DNA of 64,000 bases from Diphasiastrum complanatum (taxonomy: Eukaryota > Streptophyta > Lycopodiopsida > Lycopodiales > Lycopodiaceae), in NCBI GenBank assembly GCA_029204225.1, contig CM055108.1, forward strand, positions 25,900,303-25,964,302, given 5' to 3'. The notes below the pieces were generated by a model. The model was given only the letters and a program-made list of their open reading frames with translations, made no database searches and was not told where the DNA came from. Numbering within the stretch: the stretch's first letter is position 1; each line of letters begins with the position of its first letter. Shown piece by piece: positions 48,701 to 60,420 of the stretch. The position numbers and the translations under genes were made by a program.

Positions 48701-51235
48701 GTGTGCTTCAAACAACTAAGAACATCAATTCATATCGAAAAAAAGGTAGCAGGAAGAGGTATTGGTTCCATGGCAAAGGAGACAAACTATGAGATGTTTA
48801 CCAGCATGGAGTGCCCACAAATGTATTTCTTGATCTTTGTCGATCACCTGTATCAAAAAGGCAAGCTGATACTCCAAAATCTCCCAATTTTACAGCACCG
48901 CTTGCATCAATAAGGATGTTCCCTGCCTAGAATATGCGGTTCAACAGAGGAGCTATATGAGAATACAGTGCCATCCACCAGATTGTGAAATAACTCCAAA
49001 CGCAATCAAAATCAATTTCTTGTTAGTTAAGATATGATGCAAATAGGTGAGATGATTCTTAGAGAATCAATCAGATATCGTTTGCAGCCACCTTGACATC
49101 CCGATGGATATGCCCTTGCCGATGCAGATACTCAAGAGCCTTTAGAGTTTCTTTCAAGATTGTTGCAATCACAGGCTCTTCAAAGCCATCTGGAAAGGCA
49201 GCTTTCATTATGTGCAGACATGAACCTCCAGCCATGTAAGGCATCACTACCCAAAGATTGCGATCAACGACGAAGGAACAATATGCTTTGACCACATTTG
49301 GATGGTTTATCAAGCTCATAGTCTGAGCTTCTCGCCGAATTTCATCCTGTTATACAAACAGGTAAATCGCTTTTTTAGCAATAAAAACTTAGTAGTAAAA
49401 TGCTGTATCTCCACTTTCTACATAGTACAATGAGAACCACAATAATATGCATGTGCGGCAATAAACATAAAACCTATCAAAAGAGTAAGAGGGTTGGAAG
49501 AGTTGCTAGGAATAAGAGAGACCCAGAAAAGTGGGGAAGATAACGGTGAGCAGAATGCCTCAAAGGAGTCCCAAAATGTGCTGGCTGGAAGAAGGAAAAA
49601 GCTGCCAGAAAAATCGGCTGCAGAAGAATAAAAGAAGGAAATGTTGGCAGAAAAATGGAAGAGGCCTTTACCAACAAACAGTCTAGATGAATGCCAAGAA
49701 CGCAGTGGGCCAAAATCCCCTATCCTTCCTTTCACAAAAATATAATGAGCCTGCATCTTGTTCTAATACACGGCTACAAGGTAGTTCAGGTAAGGCGGTT
49801 ATATTGGTCTTCTCCTGTTACACCTTAGCAAATAGGTTTGACTGCATTTGCAGTTACCCAAGACAGGAAAACAATCGGCACATGGATGGTTTCTTGAAGT
49901 AGTTCTGGGATGACAATCACATGCCAAATCAGATGTTAAATCTGGATATTAACAAGCATAACAATCCAGTTGTAAAAATTTTCACTTCATGGAGTTCACC
50001 CAAAGGCTCAGGCACTTACATCTATTATCACACAAACTCATGCGATGAAACACGAGCTTGCAACAAAATACATCAAATGCTGCAATAAACTGTAAAGACA
50101 ACAACCCATGATTTCAGTATGTTGAAGCCAAAACATATATTAACAGGCTGTACAAAGTATGCCTGCAAAGTGCAAGGTAAGCAAACAATCCTGACTCAAG
50201 TCAAAACTTTGCAAATACATAAGTGAGGTGATCATTATTTACACATCTCCTAGAGAAGATTCCCTGGAGTCCAACAAACTGGCATTTCCGGGTTGCTAGT
50301 TGGGAAGTAAAACTGTAGGCCAATGATTGTCGCAATAATGATTATGCTTAACAAGAATCTTTTGAGCAGGTATATTGGCATGCATAGAATTTTTAGAGGA
50401 ACATAGGATATAGTTGGAACTGGCAAAAGCTAAAGCTTCTCTAGCCCCCAAGGATCTTGAATGCATGCCAAAAACCAGGGTAATCCAACTGGCTTAGCTA
50501 TGGCTGAAAAATTCCTGAAAATAAGTAGAGAACTGATTACATTTGAAGGCAGAAAAAACAATGGCGTTACTTTGTGGAAATATTGCTGGTCCAGTCAAGG
50601 TCTCTCAACAAATTCGGTAACCTCAATTAGCAACAGTTTCAAAAGGTTGTAGACAAGACCACTACACAATACAATCCAATCAAGGATAATATGAGGAATA
50701 AGGAAAAATAAAGATAGAAAGACCAAGCACAAATGTAGCGGTCTACTCGAAACTATAGACCAACGAATGACTAGAACGCCAACAACTTAGAATACTTATG
50801 TCTTCCTATAATCACTAACATGGGAATAAAACAACAAAGTTCACAGACAAATCTTTGGATTTTGTAATTTAACAACCCAAGACAATCTCCATCAGAAAAC
50901 TCTTTATATTCACCTCCATGATCGCACAATGATATCCAAACAGAAGGTACCAGATCAGGGACGGGGTAATTCCCCATGCATAAGTATCCACATAATGAGC
51001 TAGAGCACAGGAGCAAGACAAAGGCATTCATTCTTACAACACATGAAGGTTAAAAGAATACCAGGTTACTGTTGCACTTATCCAGGTCAAGGTTCTTAAT
51101 CGCCACCACTTCATTATTGAAAGGTACGCATAGAGCCCGATAAACTATTGCACTGACCCCCTGCCCCACCTCTTCTAGGAGCTTGTAATCCGAAGCTATC
51201 GTGGGATATGCTTTCTTTTCCGACTTCTCTTCCAT
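30738..51235 (-). CDS. Plant STE20/SPS1-like protein kinase (OSR1/BLUS1-like), 21 coding exons
   Basis: Exons on the minus strand: 51235-51062, 49346-49092, 48926-48802, 48578-48534, 47739-47658, 47186-47118, 46220-46050, 45922-45857, 45674-45606, 44989-44813, 44690-44623, 36273-36052, 35777-35620, 35464-35370, 34495-34451, 31883-31761, 31659-31608, 31494-31424, 31233-31172, 31042-30991, 30821-30738. Phases agree throughout and give 754 residues, normal for the family. Kinase domain about 18-280: [11 protein letters not shown], Lys47 in VVAIK, HRDVK (Asp141), DFG (Asp159), the family block [34 protein letters not shown]. Then [13 protein letters not shown], a basic-acidic linker, [21 protein letters not shown]...SLMNSLSP, and a C-terminal coiled coil. 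Such kinases phosphorylate Ser/Thr; BLUS1 acts in blue-light stomatal signalling, but this copy's role is unknown. The start is the first ATG after an in-frame TAA. The intron after exon 8 appears to use a GC donor. Intron 11 holds a copia. Exon 11 is the least certain, supported by phase only. Confidence 0.92.
34050..34330 (-). pseudogene. Possible PPR-like remnant in kinase intron 15
   Basis: The minus strand contains [15 protein letters not shown] and, after two stops, [21 protein letters not shown], helix pairs with the spacing and residues of pentatricopeptide repeats. Only two repeats' worth is readable. Could equally be chance or another helical-repeat protein. Confidence 0.2.
36404..37050. 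repeat. Direct repeat of about 125 bases, 519 apart, in kinase intron 11
   Basis: 36404-36527 (CATGCCATGA...AAATTCTATCAA) is repeated at 36923-37050 with about a dozen differences. About 395 bases lie between, without coding sense. Either a local duplication or a small terminal-repeat element; no primer site or TG...CA ends are evident. Confidence 0.7.
37653..38553 (+). repeat. 5' LTR of copia 2
   Basis: Pairs with 42833-43737 at high identity; the main differences are a stretch of about 23 bases present only in the 3' copy near 42950 and short deletions near 38370-38480. Confidence 0.93.
38555..38566 (+). other. Copia 2 primer-binding site
   Basis: TGGTATTAGAGC one base after the LTR end, one mismatch to the plant Met-tRNA consensus. 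Confidence 0.85.
38602..42835 (+). pseudogene. Copia 2 gag-pol, multiply interrupted
   Basis: From ATG 38602 ([10 protein letters not shown]). Gag carries two zinc knuckles, [14 protein letters not shown] and [14 protein letters not shown]. Protease [14 protein letters not shown]-pre-integrase [13 protein letters not shown] and [14 protein letters not shown]; integrase [38 protein letters not shown]; reverse transcriptase [35 protein letters not shown]; RNase [45 protein letters not shown]. Stops at 38662, 38965, 40378 and 40787 and frame changes near 40480, 40930-41050, 41810 and 41950. A short AT-rich insert near 40930-40990 breaks the linker before RT. The final stop TGA (42833-42835) is the first three bases of the 3' LTR. 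Confidence 0.9.
42833..43737 (+). repeat. 3' LTR of copia 2
   Basis: 905 bases, preceded by the polypurine tract and followed by the TTCTG target flank. Confidence 0.93.
46228..46436. repeat. Tandem duplication in kinase intron 6
   Basis: AAAACATAGAGAAAGAAAAT...AATGCTCTG at 46228 recurs at about 46338 with several changes, period about 109, ending each time in TTCTTAAAGGTT. It lies directly upstream of exon 7. Confidence 0.75.
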
Positions 51236-51253
51236 TGTCCCCACAGCAAGCAA

Positions 51254-52000
51254 GTAGGCTTACTGAGCCTTCTCGCAAAAACCCTTCAGCTTTCCATATA
51301 GAGTGATCTTACAGCTGCTTTGAAGCTGCCTTACTGCCCCTTTAGATTGGAGAGCTTAAGACAACTTCAAATCTATAATTGTCAAATACCATAGATTCAA
51401 AACAAGGACACAGGAATTTCAAAGCACCTGCAAAAGCAAAGCTTTATGAGCCGCAATTGTGTGTTTACGACAGGACAGACGAGGAAAAGCTCTCATTAAA
51501 CTTGACAAAGACGTAGCATGAGCTTCTTTTCCTTATTTTCGGACGTATACCCTAACACAGCAATGCCGCCAATCCCTTTTCCTCTCGTGGCCATCAGATT
51601 CGACGATTCCGTCAAACTTCTGCCGCCTTTGCATCCCAGCACCAGCATCGCATGCCAACAGCATGAATCCCACCGACAAACCACTCCCTCGCCTCCTCAA
51701 TCCCACAAAAACTCCCGCAATGCTCCCTCCCTCGACAATCCTCAATGTCCTGCCAACATATAATCGAAATCCTGCAAAAACTTGCCCATTCCATACACGA
51801 ATCTGCAACAAGCGTCGCTCATCTAACACTGGCAGAGGCGGTGCAATAGCAATACATTCCGCAAGCAATAATATCGCATCCCATCCTCACATTACCGCCA
51901 TAGCTCAACTCTAAGCTCCCTCCCCCTCCCCCTTCCTCTCTCTCTCTCGTGCTCTCTATTTCTCCCTAACTTACCCTAACGAAGGAGCAAACAAAACTCG
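51254..52000 (-). other. 5' leader of the kinase gene
   Basis: Between the TATA box at 52018-52027 and the start codon at 51235 lie about 740 bases. Upstream ATG-started ORFs occur at 51794-51612 (60 codons) and 51664-51533 (43 codons). A leader intron is possible: donor GG|GTATAC near 51553 and acceptor TTTTGCAG near 51430. The first 60 bases after the TATA are GA-rich on the sense strand. Confidence 0.45.
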
Positions 52001-52017
52001 TATCGTCTAATCTCTCT

Positions 52018-52027
52018 CTATTTATAG
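52018..52027 (-). promoter_or_regulatory. TATA box of the kinase gene
   Basis: CTATAAATAG on the minus strand, followed by GA-rich sequence. It is the only good TATA in sense orientation in the kilobase before the start codon, so I place the promoter here. Confidence 0.6.
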
Positions 52028-54393
52028 TGCGACTTCATCAACTGGCTACTGCCAGTATTTTTCTTGCAGTCCGTCGTAGTCACCGGCAGCTGCCCGCTTT
52101 CATGCCTTGATGAGATGAACCCGCTCCCTATTCCGGTGGAATCCTGCCTCCTAGGGCGTGGGACACCTATTCTGCTTTCAACGCCTACAATAATAATAAT
52201 CGGAATCAGGATCCTACCAAGAGCCTGCGCCTACTTAGCAAGTGCACAGAGCCTCTCCCTTGCACCATGCAACGGAGTGCAGCTCACTCATGAAGAAAAA
52301 AAATTGTTGTAAGGAGTGCAATGGCGCAATCACTTCTTGACATGGTGCAGGGAGTGCAGTCCCTAATGAGAGCCCCAAGTGCACCATCTTCTTTTTTTTC
52401 TTTTTTCTTGGGACTTGCAATTGTTTGGAGGTAGGTTATCTTAACGACACGGGATGATTTCTAGCTCACCACCGTTGGATTTTGTCATAAACATTTAGAT
52501 TTTGCCACATTCCCAAGACTAACCATTGGATATACTCCAAGTGACAAGTACATCACGTGACAAAAATTTGTGTGGTCGGTCAGGAGTAAAGTTTCACATG
52601 CTATTAAGTCCCATTAATAGCTTTTGTGTGGGCTCAATTCTGAACCAATTGAAAAAAATTTGGTTGTGTCATTGCTTAATTGGATGAACATGTTTGTGTG
52701 CATTTTATGCCTTAGGTTGGTCATGCAAGGCAAGTTCCATAGTATTTGTGATTGCAAGTTAATGTCTTTTGGTTTTCAATGGTTGACTTTGTCCTTCAAT
52801 TTCTCAACGTCAAAGCAATGGTTTTTCTTTTGTATATCACACATGCATCTAGAAACATAATTTTACTCTCAGTGAAAGACTACCCTCCACCATAATATCT
52901 GGAGCTCATTGCCAAAGAAAGGCTCTTCTCCTTGGCAATTACATTTCAACAATAGATTCTAGGTGGAGAGGTAATTGCCAAAGAAAGCTAGCTTATTTCA
53001 TGTTAGTGAACAACATAAAGAGACATATGGAGACTCTATCAAACTCATCGCTCTTCTCGGCCATCCTTCAACACCAAGACACCTCAATTGCCACTCCCCT
53101 CTCACGTCGTCAGCCTCCCTTATAGAGAGGCAAGGGCAAGGGTTGTAAAATGGGGGCTAAGTTCGGAGGAGCAAGATCGTATACTGAAGATTATGATGGA
53201 GACCCAAAAGTAAGCCTCAACTTTTTTTTGTCACCTATTTGCACCCATATGTAGGAAAAAAGAAGCAAGGGACACAACCCTCTTTAAGCCTAGCATGAGA
53301 ACAAAAATGACCCAAAAAAAATCTTGAGGATAGGATTGAGAAGGGAAAAGCTATCTTTCGAAGGCCTTTCAAGAAAGTCCAAGAAACCTCACACGGGTTA
53401 CAAATCTTTCGTGCAAGTGTAGCATGATTTTTTCTCATCATAGCACTACTGGTTGTTCAGCTTCTCTAGTCCCTCCTAGTAGTTCTTCTCTCACTACCTT
53501 TACATTATATGCTTTAACCTTCTCTAATGCCTCTCTCAATTCCCTACACCTCTACTCCAACTTTTTATTGTCATCCACATCTCTCCTACCCTCAGACATT
53601 TGACAACCGTATTTTTCACCATCATCCTCCTATTCTATTTTTTCATCTCTCTTTTAGATCCCCCAACTTCCTCCTTTTCAATTTTATCTACATCATTCAT
53701 GCTTCAAGCACAAGGCAATGAATGCTCCACATCTTCCAACATGGACAATTTGGAAGTTGTGCCTTCTTCCCCTATTCCCAAGAAGCACACAAGACCACTC
53801 CATGTGTGCTCTCCTAGGAAGACGACCGTTATATAGTCTCAAAAGAACAAATCCAAGATAGAAGTAGAAGATGTCTAAAGATCATGTCTAATTCATCCTT
53901 GCTCTACAAGACTCATTGAACTAGGTGACACAATCTCCTAGTACTAAAACTAGATGGGATAGGAGCAAGAATTAACTTAGGAGCAACATACCACCAAAGT
54001 GAAAAAGAACGTGTGTCAAGGTTGTTAGATTTCATCATTGATATCATTTGCAATGTGGAACCAAGACAGTGTCGAAAGGTATCTAGACCGTCTGTAGAAA
54101 TACATGTATTGTCGAAACAATTTAAAATTCGAGGGCTTATCGAACAAAATTTGAATCGACCAAAAGTCAATAGATTGTCGAGGATTCCAAACTTTGACTA
54201 AAAACAGATTGAATAGTGATGTCTGATCCGCTACATTTTGGGTCCAATCCCATAGCCCCACGTGGCACCTACTACGTGCCAATCTGAGTGTCTGATATAT
54301 TGAGTATGATAAGCACAAAAGTTTTACCATCCTTCGATTTCCGCTCTAAGTCGTCTGTGTCATCTTCAAGCTTTAGTTAGATACTTGTGACAA
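52028..54393. other. Intergenic region upstream of the kinase gene
   Basis: No gene recognised. An 11-bp inverted repeat TTGGCAATTAC / GTAATTGCCAA lies at 52932-52942 and 52971-52981. 53.45-53.72 kb is pyrimidine-rich. From about 53.9 kb the sequence might be the original left flank of copia 3 or a recombined LTR part; I cannot tell. Confidence 0.4.
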
Positions 54394-54961
54394 GTGGTTG
54401 CTCCATCCATGAGACGTATTATTTGAGCCTCCCAATTATGCCGTCAATTTTGGTTGTAATTGCTATTTGTATTGTGCTTCAGTGTAATATAACAGCAGCA
54501 CGTTTTTATCTGCGTACAACGTAGATGAATGCTTGTTGTGATTGAATGCACTTTCATTGTTGTTTGATCGCACTTGTTTACTCACTCTGATCAGAACACG
54601 GACGTCCATGACTCCTCAGTTTCTGATCAAACAATGGCTGTCTTTGACATCTGAGGAACTCGCGATATCATACTGCTCTTCCAATTATTTCAAAACTATA
54701 CTTCACATTGAATTTGATTTCAGTAGTACCACACACAAACCATCTCTAATCTCTTCGGTAGACTGTACTCTTGTTTTAGAGTATGAATTATTTTTAAGAT
54801 CCTGTTGGGCAATCAGAATGCATAAAGTTGTGATCATCTTTAGCATAAGCTGTCTATTAGACTGTTTTTGCACCTAACAGCCGATTAGAACGGGAGAGCT
54901 GTTCCACAATATTCCTGCTCTCTTCTCTGTTCTCGTTCTTCTTGTCTCTCTTTCCCCATCA
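54394..54961 (+). repeat. 5' LTR of copia 3, 3' portion only
   Basis: Matches 59850-60417 over 568 bases at roughly 95 percent, ending CCATCA, followed three bases later by a TGGTATCAGAGC primer site. The 790 bases that open the 3' LTR, including its TATA box, are absent here. Confidence 0.85.
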
Positions 54962-54964
54962 GAT

Positions 54965-54976
54965 TGGTATCAGAGC
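54965..54976 (+). other. Copia 3 primer-binding site
   Basis: TGGTATCAGAGC, perfect match to the plant initiator Met-tRNA primer consensus. Confidence 0.9.
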
Positions 54977-55028
54977 TTCACTCAAATAAACCGAGAGATT
55001 TAGTTTGTTCTATTTGTATACTGTTATC

Positions 55029-58000
55029 ATGTCTCATATAGGTAGCTCTTCATCTTCATCATTCAGTGAAGCTAGTCATTGATAAGTTCAATGGTACATC
55101 TGGAAGTCAAAAACTTAGAACAATGTTGATAGATAGAGATCTTTGGGATGTAGTAGAAGGTGCAAACCTGAAACCAGAAGATGGTGATCAAGCAAAGGCC
55201 TGGAGGATCAAAGATCAGAAGGCCTTAGCATGTATCACACTCAATCTGGCCGACTCCCAAATATCTCATGTTACCACGTGCAAAACCTCTAAGGAAGCAC
55301 TGGACTTGTTATCAGGTCTCTATGAGACTCACGATGTAACCACGAGATTACATCTTAGAAGGAAGTTCTTTACTCTTAGCGTGTCCGATTCTACTGCCAT
55401 CACTTCTCACATCAAGAACTTCAAGTCCCTATTAGATCAGTAAGTAGTTGTAGGATGTTCTATTCAAGATGATGATGCCGTTATGACCTTGATTTTTTCT
55501 CTTCCAAAGTTGTATGAACACTTTGTGGTGATGATCTCCACACAACCCGACCTCACTCTTCAAAAGGTGATCAGTCATCTTCTTCAAGAAGAAATACGGA
55601 GAAAGACTAGCAGCCTGTCCATCAAAGACAAATTCATGGCTCTATACACCAAGAAGAAAGACTATTCCAAGGGCAAGAATCAAGTGCAGTAGCAACAGCA
55701 GAAGCCTCACACTCAAGGTGAGCATGGTGGATCGTGCAAGAAGCTTTTCTGCAGATATTGCAAGAGAGCCAATCACGACATCAAGGAGTGTTGTATCTAG
55801 ATCTACAACAAGGCAAAAAAGCAGCAACAACAGCAGCAACCAGACTCCTCCAACGCGGCCAAATTCAAGGAGCAAGACACACCCTTGTTAATGGCTTACA
55901 GCAGCAATGAAGACTGTGATAGCTGGTACCTAGGCAGCGGCGCAACCCAACACATGACCTCTCGCAAGGAATGGTTTACGGAGTACACAGCTTACAGCAG
56001 AGACGAATTTATCTACCTCAGAGATTCTAGAACCATACGCGTGAAAGGCAAAGGAACTTGAAGATCACCTTCAACAACGATCTATCTATTTGTGTTCCTA
56101 ACGTCCTTTATGTCCCTCGGTTATCAAAGAACCTGTTATCAGTCTATAAGATAACTGATGAGGGCTACATTGTTGCCTTCTCATCTGAGGAGTATACAAT
56201 ATTCGAGAAAGATACTCCTCTGACTACATGCACTAGAGTTGGGAACCTTTATGTACTCTCTAATTCAGTCGCATTAGCTAGTATCTCTAATGAAAATGTA
56301 AATGACAGTGTTGTTATGTGGCATAGTCGATTTGGACACGTGAATACAAGCTCACTTTCTTATATGCTTTGTAATATTTTAGTTGATGGTTTGAATTTCC
56401 CGTCTTCATTAGATAGGAAAATCTTTTTTTTGTGAATCATGCATCGATGGGAACACTCTAGAAGCAAGTTTCCAAAATCACATTCCATCAAATCAAAGCA
56501 TATATTAGATCTTGTAAATAGTGATCTCTGTGGTCCAATGCCAAATCCATCCTTAGGAGATGTAGTCTATTTTATCACTTTCATAGATGATTACTCCAGA
56601 TGGTCTATAGTCATGTTCATTAAGCACAAATCTGAAGCCTTTAAATGCTTCAAGAGATTCAAGGCCATGGCTGAGACACAAATGTCTAGGAAAGTGAAGG
56701 CACTCCGAACTGATGGTGGCGACGAATACATCTCCAATGAGATGTCCGACTACCTGGTTGAACATGGCATCAAAAGACAGTTCACTACTTCCTATTCACC
56801 TCAACAAAACGGGATTGTAGAAAGGAAGAACCGAACTCTTCTCAACTCAGCCAGATCAATGCTACATCAAGCACACCTACCTGCGAAGTTCTGGGCAGAA
56901 GCTACTGCCACAACCTATTACGTACAGAACAGATCCAGCACCAAAGCCATCAACAACAAAACTCCTTATGAAGTTTGGCATGGGCACAAGCCTAGTGTCA
57001 GACATTTAAAAATCTCTGGTTGCATTTGTTTTGTTCACATTCCTAAACAACTTAGGAAGAAGCTAGATCATAGGACAAATAAATGTATTTTCATTGGCTA
57101 TCCTGATGAACATAAAGCTTATAAAGTTTATGATCCATCCACCAATGTAGTATTTGCCTCTAGGGATGTAATATCTCAAGAACATACATACTATGATTTC
57201 ATACAACCATCGATAAACGATGCTATGTTATTTCATCATATTCTACGTAGCATTCAACCTTCCAACGTTGATGATTCTTCTATAGAACTTGTAGCTAAAG
57301 CTATAGAAGCTGAGCAGTACCTATCACCAGACCAAACCAAACAAACTGAGTAGATCTAGAGAAGTTCAAGAAGAAGAGCGCATCCTGGTCAACCCAACTT
57401 TCGCAGATCCTAACGGACTCGGACAGTTCTTGAGAGGTATGCACCTCAATCATTCTGGACTTCATCAGAAGAACCAGAGAGCCTAGCCGAAGCAATTAAC
57501 TCCAAGGATGCTGTGAAGTGGCAAAAAGCTATGGAAAGCGAGTACAACTCACTTTTGATGTATCAGGCCTGGACACTGGTCGACTTCTCCACTCACAAGA
57601 GAGTTATTGACAACAAGTGGAACTTCAAGAAGAAGATCAACTCTGATGGTTCCATTGTGAAATGGAAAGCACAATTGGTGGCTAAAGGATTCACTCAAGT
57701 CCAAGGAGTGGATTATCAAGAAATTTTCAGTCCTGTCATCAAGATGCAGTGAATCAGGACTCTGATTGCGTTAACGGCCGCGAAAGACCTCGAAATGCAC
57801 CAAATGGATGTCAAGACAACATTTGTGAATGACAATGTCGAAGAGGAGCTGTACATCTTCCAACCGAAAGGATTCGAAGTCAAAGGCCAAGAACACAAAG
57901 TGTGCAAGCCGCACAAAACAATCTATGGTCTGAAACAGGCCACAAGAGCATGGTTTGATAGAATCAACTCTTATCTCATTCAATTGGAATTTGCAAACAA

Positions 58001-59048
58001 TTCAGCTGACTGTAATGTTTATTCAAAGCATATAGGCACCAATTCAGCTCACATAGCTCTTTACGTAGATGATGCGTTTATCTTGTCTAATGACACTTCT
58101 CTTCTACACACTACTAAGAGTGATCTATCAAAGGAATTTGACATGACTGATTTAGGAGCTGTTCATTCTTTGTTAGGAATTCACATTACTAGAGATAGGC
58201 TTTAGAAGAAGATCTATCTTAACCAGCAGACATATCTAAAAGGCATTTTAGAGATTTTTTTTATGTCTGATTGCAAACCCATCGATACTCCAATGGATCC
58301 AAGTATAGTATTGACTAAACCTTCTTGTATTGAGATTGATAGTGAAGTACTCAACTCATCAAAGTACCCTTATCATTTACTAATCGGATCTCTAATGTAT
58401 GCAATGTTGTGTACTAGACCAGATTTAGCATACGCTGTTAGCACGTTAGGTCAATTCATGGCTAATTTCAGGATCTCTCATTGGAAAGCATTGAAGAGAG
58501 TGATGAGATATATTAAGGAAAGTTTAGATCACATCTTATGTTATGATGGAAATGCTATCAACCCACTCGTCCTGTGAGGCTATTCTGACTCAGATTGGGG
58601 AGGAAGAATCTCTACCAGAAAATCTACCTCCAGGTCCTATTTCTATCTGACAGGGGGACCGATTTCGTGGAACTCAAGGAAGCAGAAATTAGTTGCGCTT
58701 TCTTCGACAGAGGCAGAGTACATCGCAACATGCCAAGTTTCAAAAGAAGCTGTATGGATCAGGTTATTACTCACGACTTATATCACACTCAGTTTAATGC
58801 TACCACCATTATGTGTGACAACATGAGCTATATTTCATTGTCACTAAATCCCATATTTCATGGCAAATCCAAGCACATAGAAATATCATTTCATTCGAGA
58901 GAAAGTTTCCTCAGGGCAAGTGATCTTTCAATACTGTTCCACAACAAAAATGGTCGCAGACATTTTCACCAAAGCGCTTCCCAGGATCAAGCATCAGAAG
59001 TTCTTCAGCATGCTAAACTTGACGAAGATACCAGGGCACCAACCATGA
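55029..59048 (+). pseudogene. Copia 3 gag-pol, many stops and frameshifts
   Basis: From ATG 55029 (MSHIGSSSSSS). Gag: LVIDKFNGTSG, LHLRRKFFTLSVS, zinc knuckle CRYCKRANHDIKEC. Protease: WYLGSGATQHMTS, where LGSG replaces the catalytic DSG, so Asp is lost. GAG-pre-integrase MWHSRFGHVNTSSL; integrase FIDDYSRWSIVMF, RTDGGDEYIS, SPQQNGIVERKNRTL; reverse transcriptase KWNFKKKINSDG, QMDVKTTFVNDN, LYVDDAFILSN; RNase H SDWGG, CDNMSYISL, HGKSKHIEISF and [16 protein letters not shown], ending at TGA 59046-59048 just before the purine tract TTAAGGGGGA. At least ten stops or frame changes, so inactive. Same gag type as the plus-strand copia at 15.3 kb (shared LHLRRKFFTL). Confidence 0.9.
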
Positions 59049-59061
59049 CCTTAAGGGGGAC

Positions 59062-60417
59062 TGTTGGAAATTAAGCCCACAGTTGTCTCCTTGGTGAATG
59101 ACTAATTTCTATTTCATGATTTTTCCTGCATGTTTATTGATCATTGATCTAGGGCCAGGTGAAACCAACTTTGGTCTACGTCTGCTCATCTGATACCTGC
59201 AGGAATCACAAACTTAGATAGCCAATTTATTTGAAGAATGTCTACAACGGGCTTCCGGCTGATCTTCAGCAAAGGGTAACCAATCCTATCATAATTTCAA
59301 GTTCATATGTTAAGCTCAATAATTTGAAGTCATTGAAGACTTGGCCATCTTCAATAACTTCCACGAAATTAGCATTTAGAACAAGTCTGCAGAAATACAT
59401 TTTTTTTTTGATAGTCTGCAGAAATACACTACGTTTTCAACAGCTTCGACTTTTTCGTATTTTCCCAAAATGTGACACTTGCATAGTTCAAAAGTTTAAC
59501 TTGTGCAGTTCAAAAGTTTAACTGTTTTTAACACCTTCGGCTTTTTCGCATTTTTCTGAAAAATGCGAAGAGAGAATATTCCCGAAGGTCATCTATTTTA
59601 ATGAGTTAAACTGTTTTAAAGACATCTTCATCTTTTTAAGGGCATCTTTGGCTTTTTACGAAAAACACGAAGAGAGAAAAAAATCTCGAAGGTCGTCTAA
59701 AACAAACGTTCCAGCGATGTTCTCGTCCGTGTCAACGATACTGATTTATTGACCGTATATACTATGTATAGTTGTCACAAAAGCCATATACTTCCAATGT
59801 AATCAATACATGGATGAAATCTATAAATAGATCGTCCAAGCACAGATTAGTGGTTGCTCTGTCCATGAGACATATTATTTGAGCCTCCCAATTACGCCGT
59901 CAATTTTGGTTGTAATTGCTATTTGTATTGTGCTTCAGTGTAATATAGCAGCAGCACATTTTTATCTGTGTACAACGTAGATGAATGATTGTTGTGATTG
60001 AATGAACTTTCATTGCTATTTGATCGCGCTTGTTTACTCACTCTGATCAGAACACGGACGTCCACGACTTCTGAGTTTTTGATCAAACGATGGCTGTCTT
60101 TGACGTCTGAGGAACTCGCGATATCATACTGCTCTTCCATTTATTTCAAAACTATACTTCACATTGAGTCTGATTTCAGTAGTACCACACACAAACCATC
60201 TCTAATCTCTTCGGTGGACTGTACTCTTGTTTTAGAGTATGAACTATTTTTAAGATCTTGTTGGGCAATCAAAACGCATAAAGCTGTGATCATCTTTAGC
60301 ATAAGCTATCTATTAGACAGTTTTTGCACCTAGCAGCCGATTAGAATGGGAGAGCTGTTCCACAATATTCTTGCTCTCTTCTCCGTTCTCATTCTTCCTG
60401 TCTCCCTTGCTCCATCA
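59062..60417 (+). repeat. 3' LTR of copia 3
   Basis: 1356 bases from TGTTGGAAATTAAG to CCATCA. TATA box CTATAAATAG at 59821-59830. Carries a strong hairpin at 59533-59589. It ends directly against the C-terminal region of a gypsy third ORF on the opposite strand. Confidence 0.85.
59533..59589. repeat. Nested inverted repeat in the copia 3 LTR
   Basis: TTCGCATTTTTC (59545-59556) and GAAAAATGCGAA (59558-59569) are perfect inverted copies separated by one base. Outside them ACCTTCGG (59533-59540) pairs with CCGAAGGT (59582-59589). Confidence 0.85.
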
Positions 60418-60420
60418 CTT

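Noticed and set aside
48848-48926. Kinase exon 3 ending at 48848 (donor ACAG|GTGATC)
   Set aside because: The frame continues into the conserved block [15 protein letters not shown], so the donor at 48801 is right.
51062-51253. Kinase start at 51253
   Set aside because: The codon there is TTG. The first ATG after an in-frame TAA is at 51235, which I use.
51518-51914. Plus-strand Pro-rich ORFs upstream of the kinase
   Set aside because: Low-complexity Pro/Ser/Thr composition, antisense to the kinase leader, no plus-strand TATA in a suitable place.
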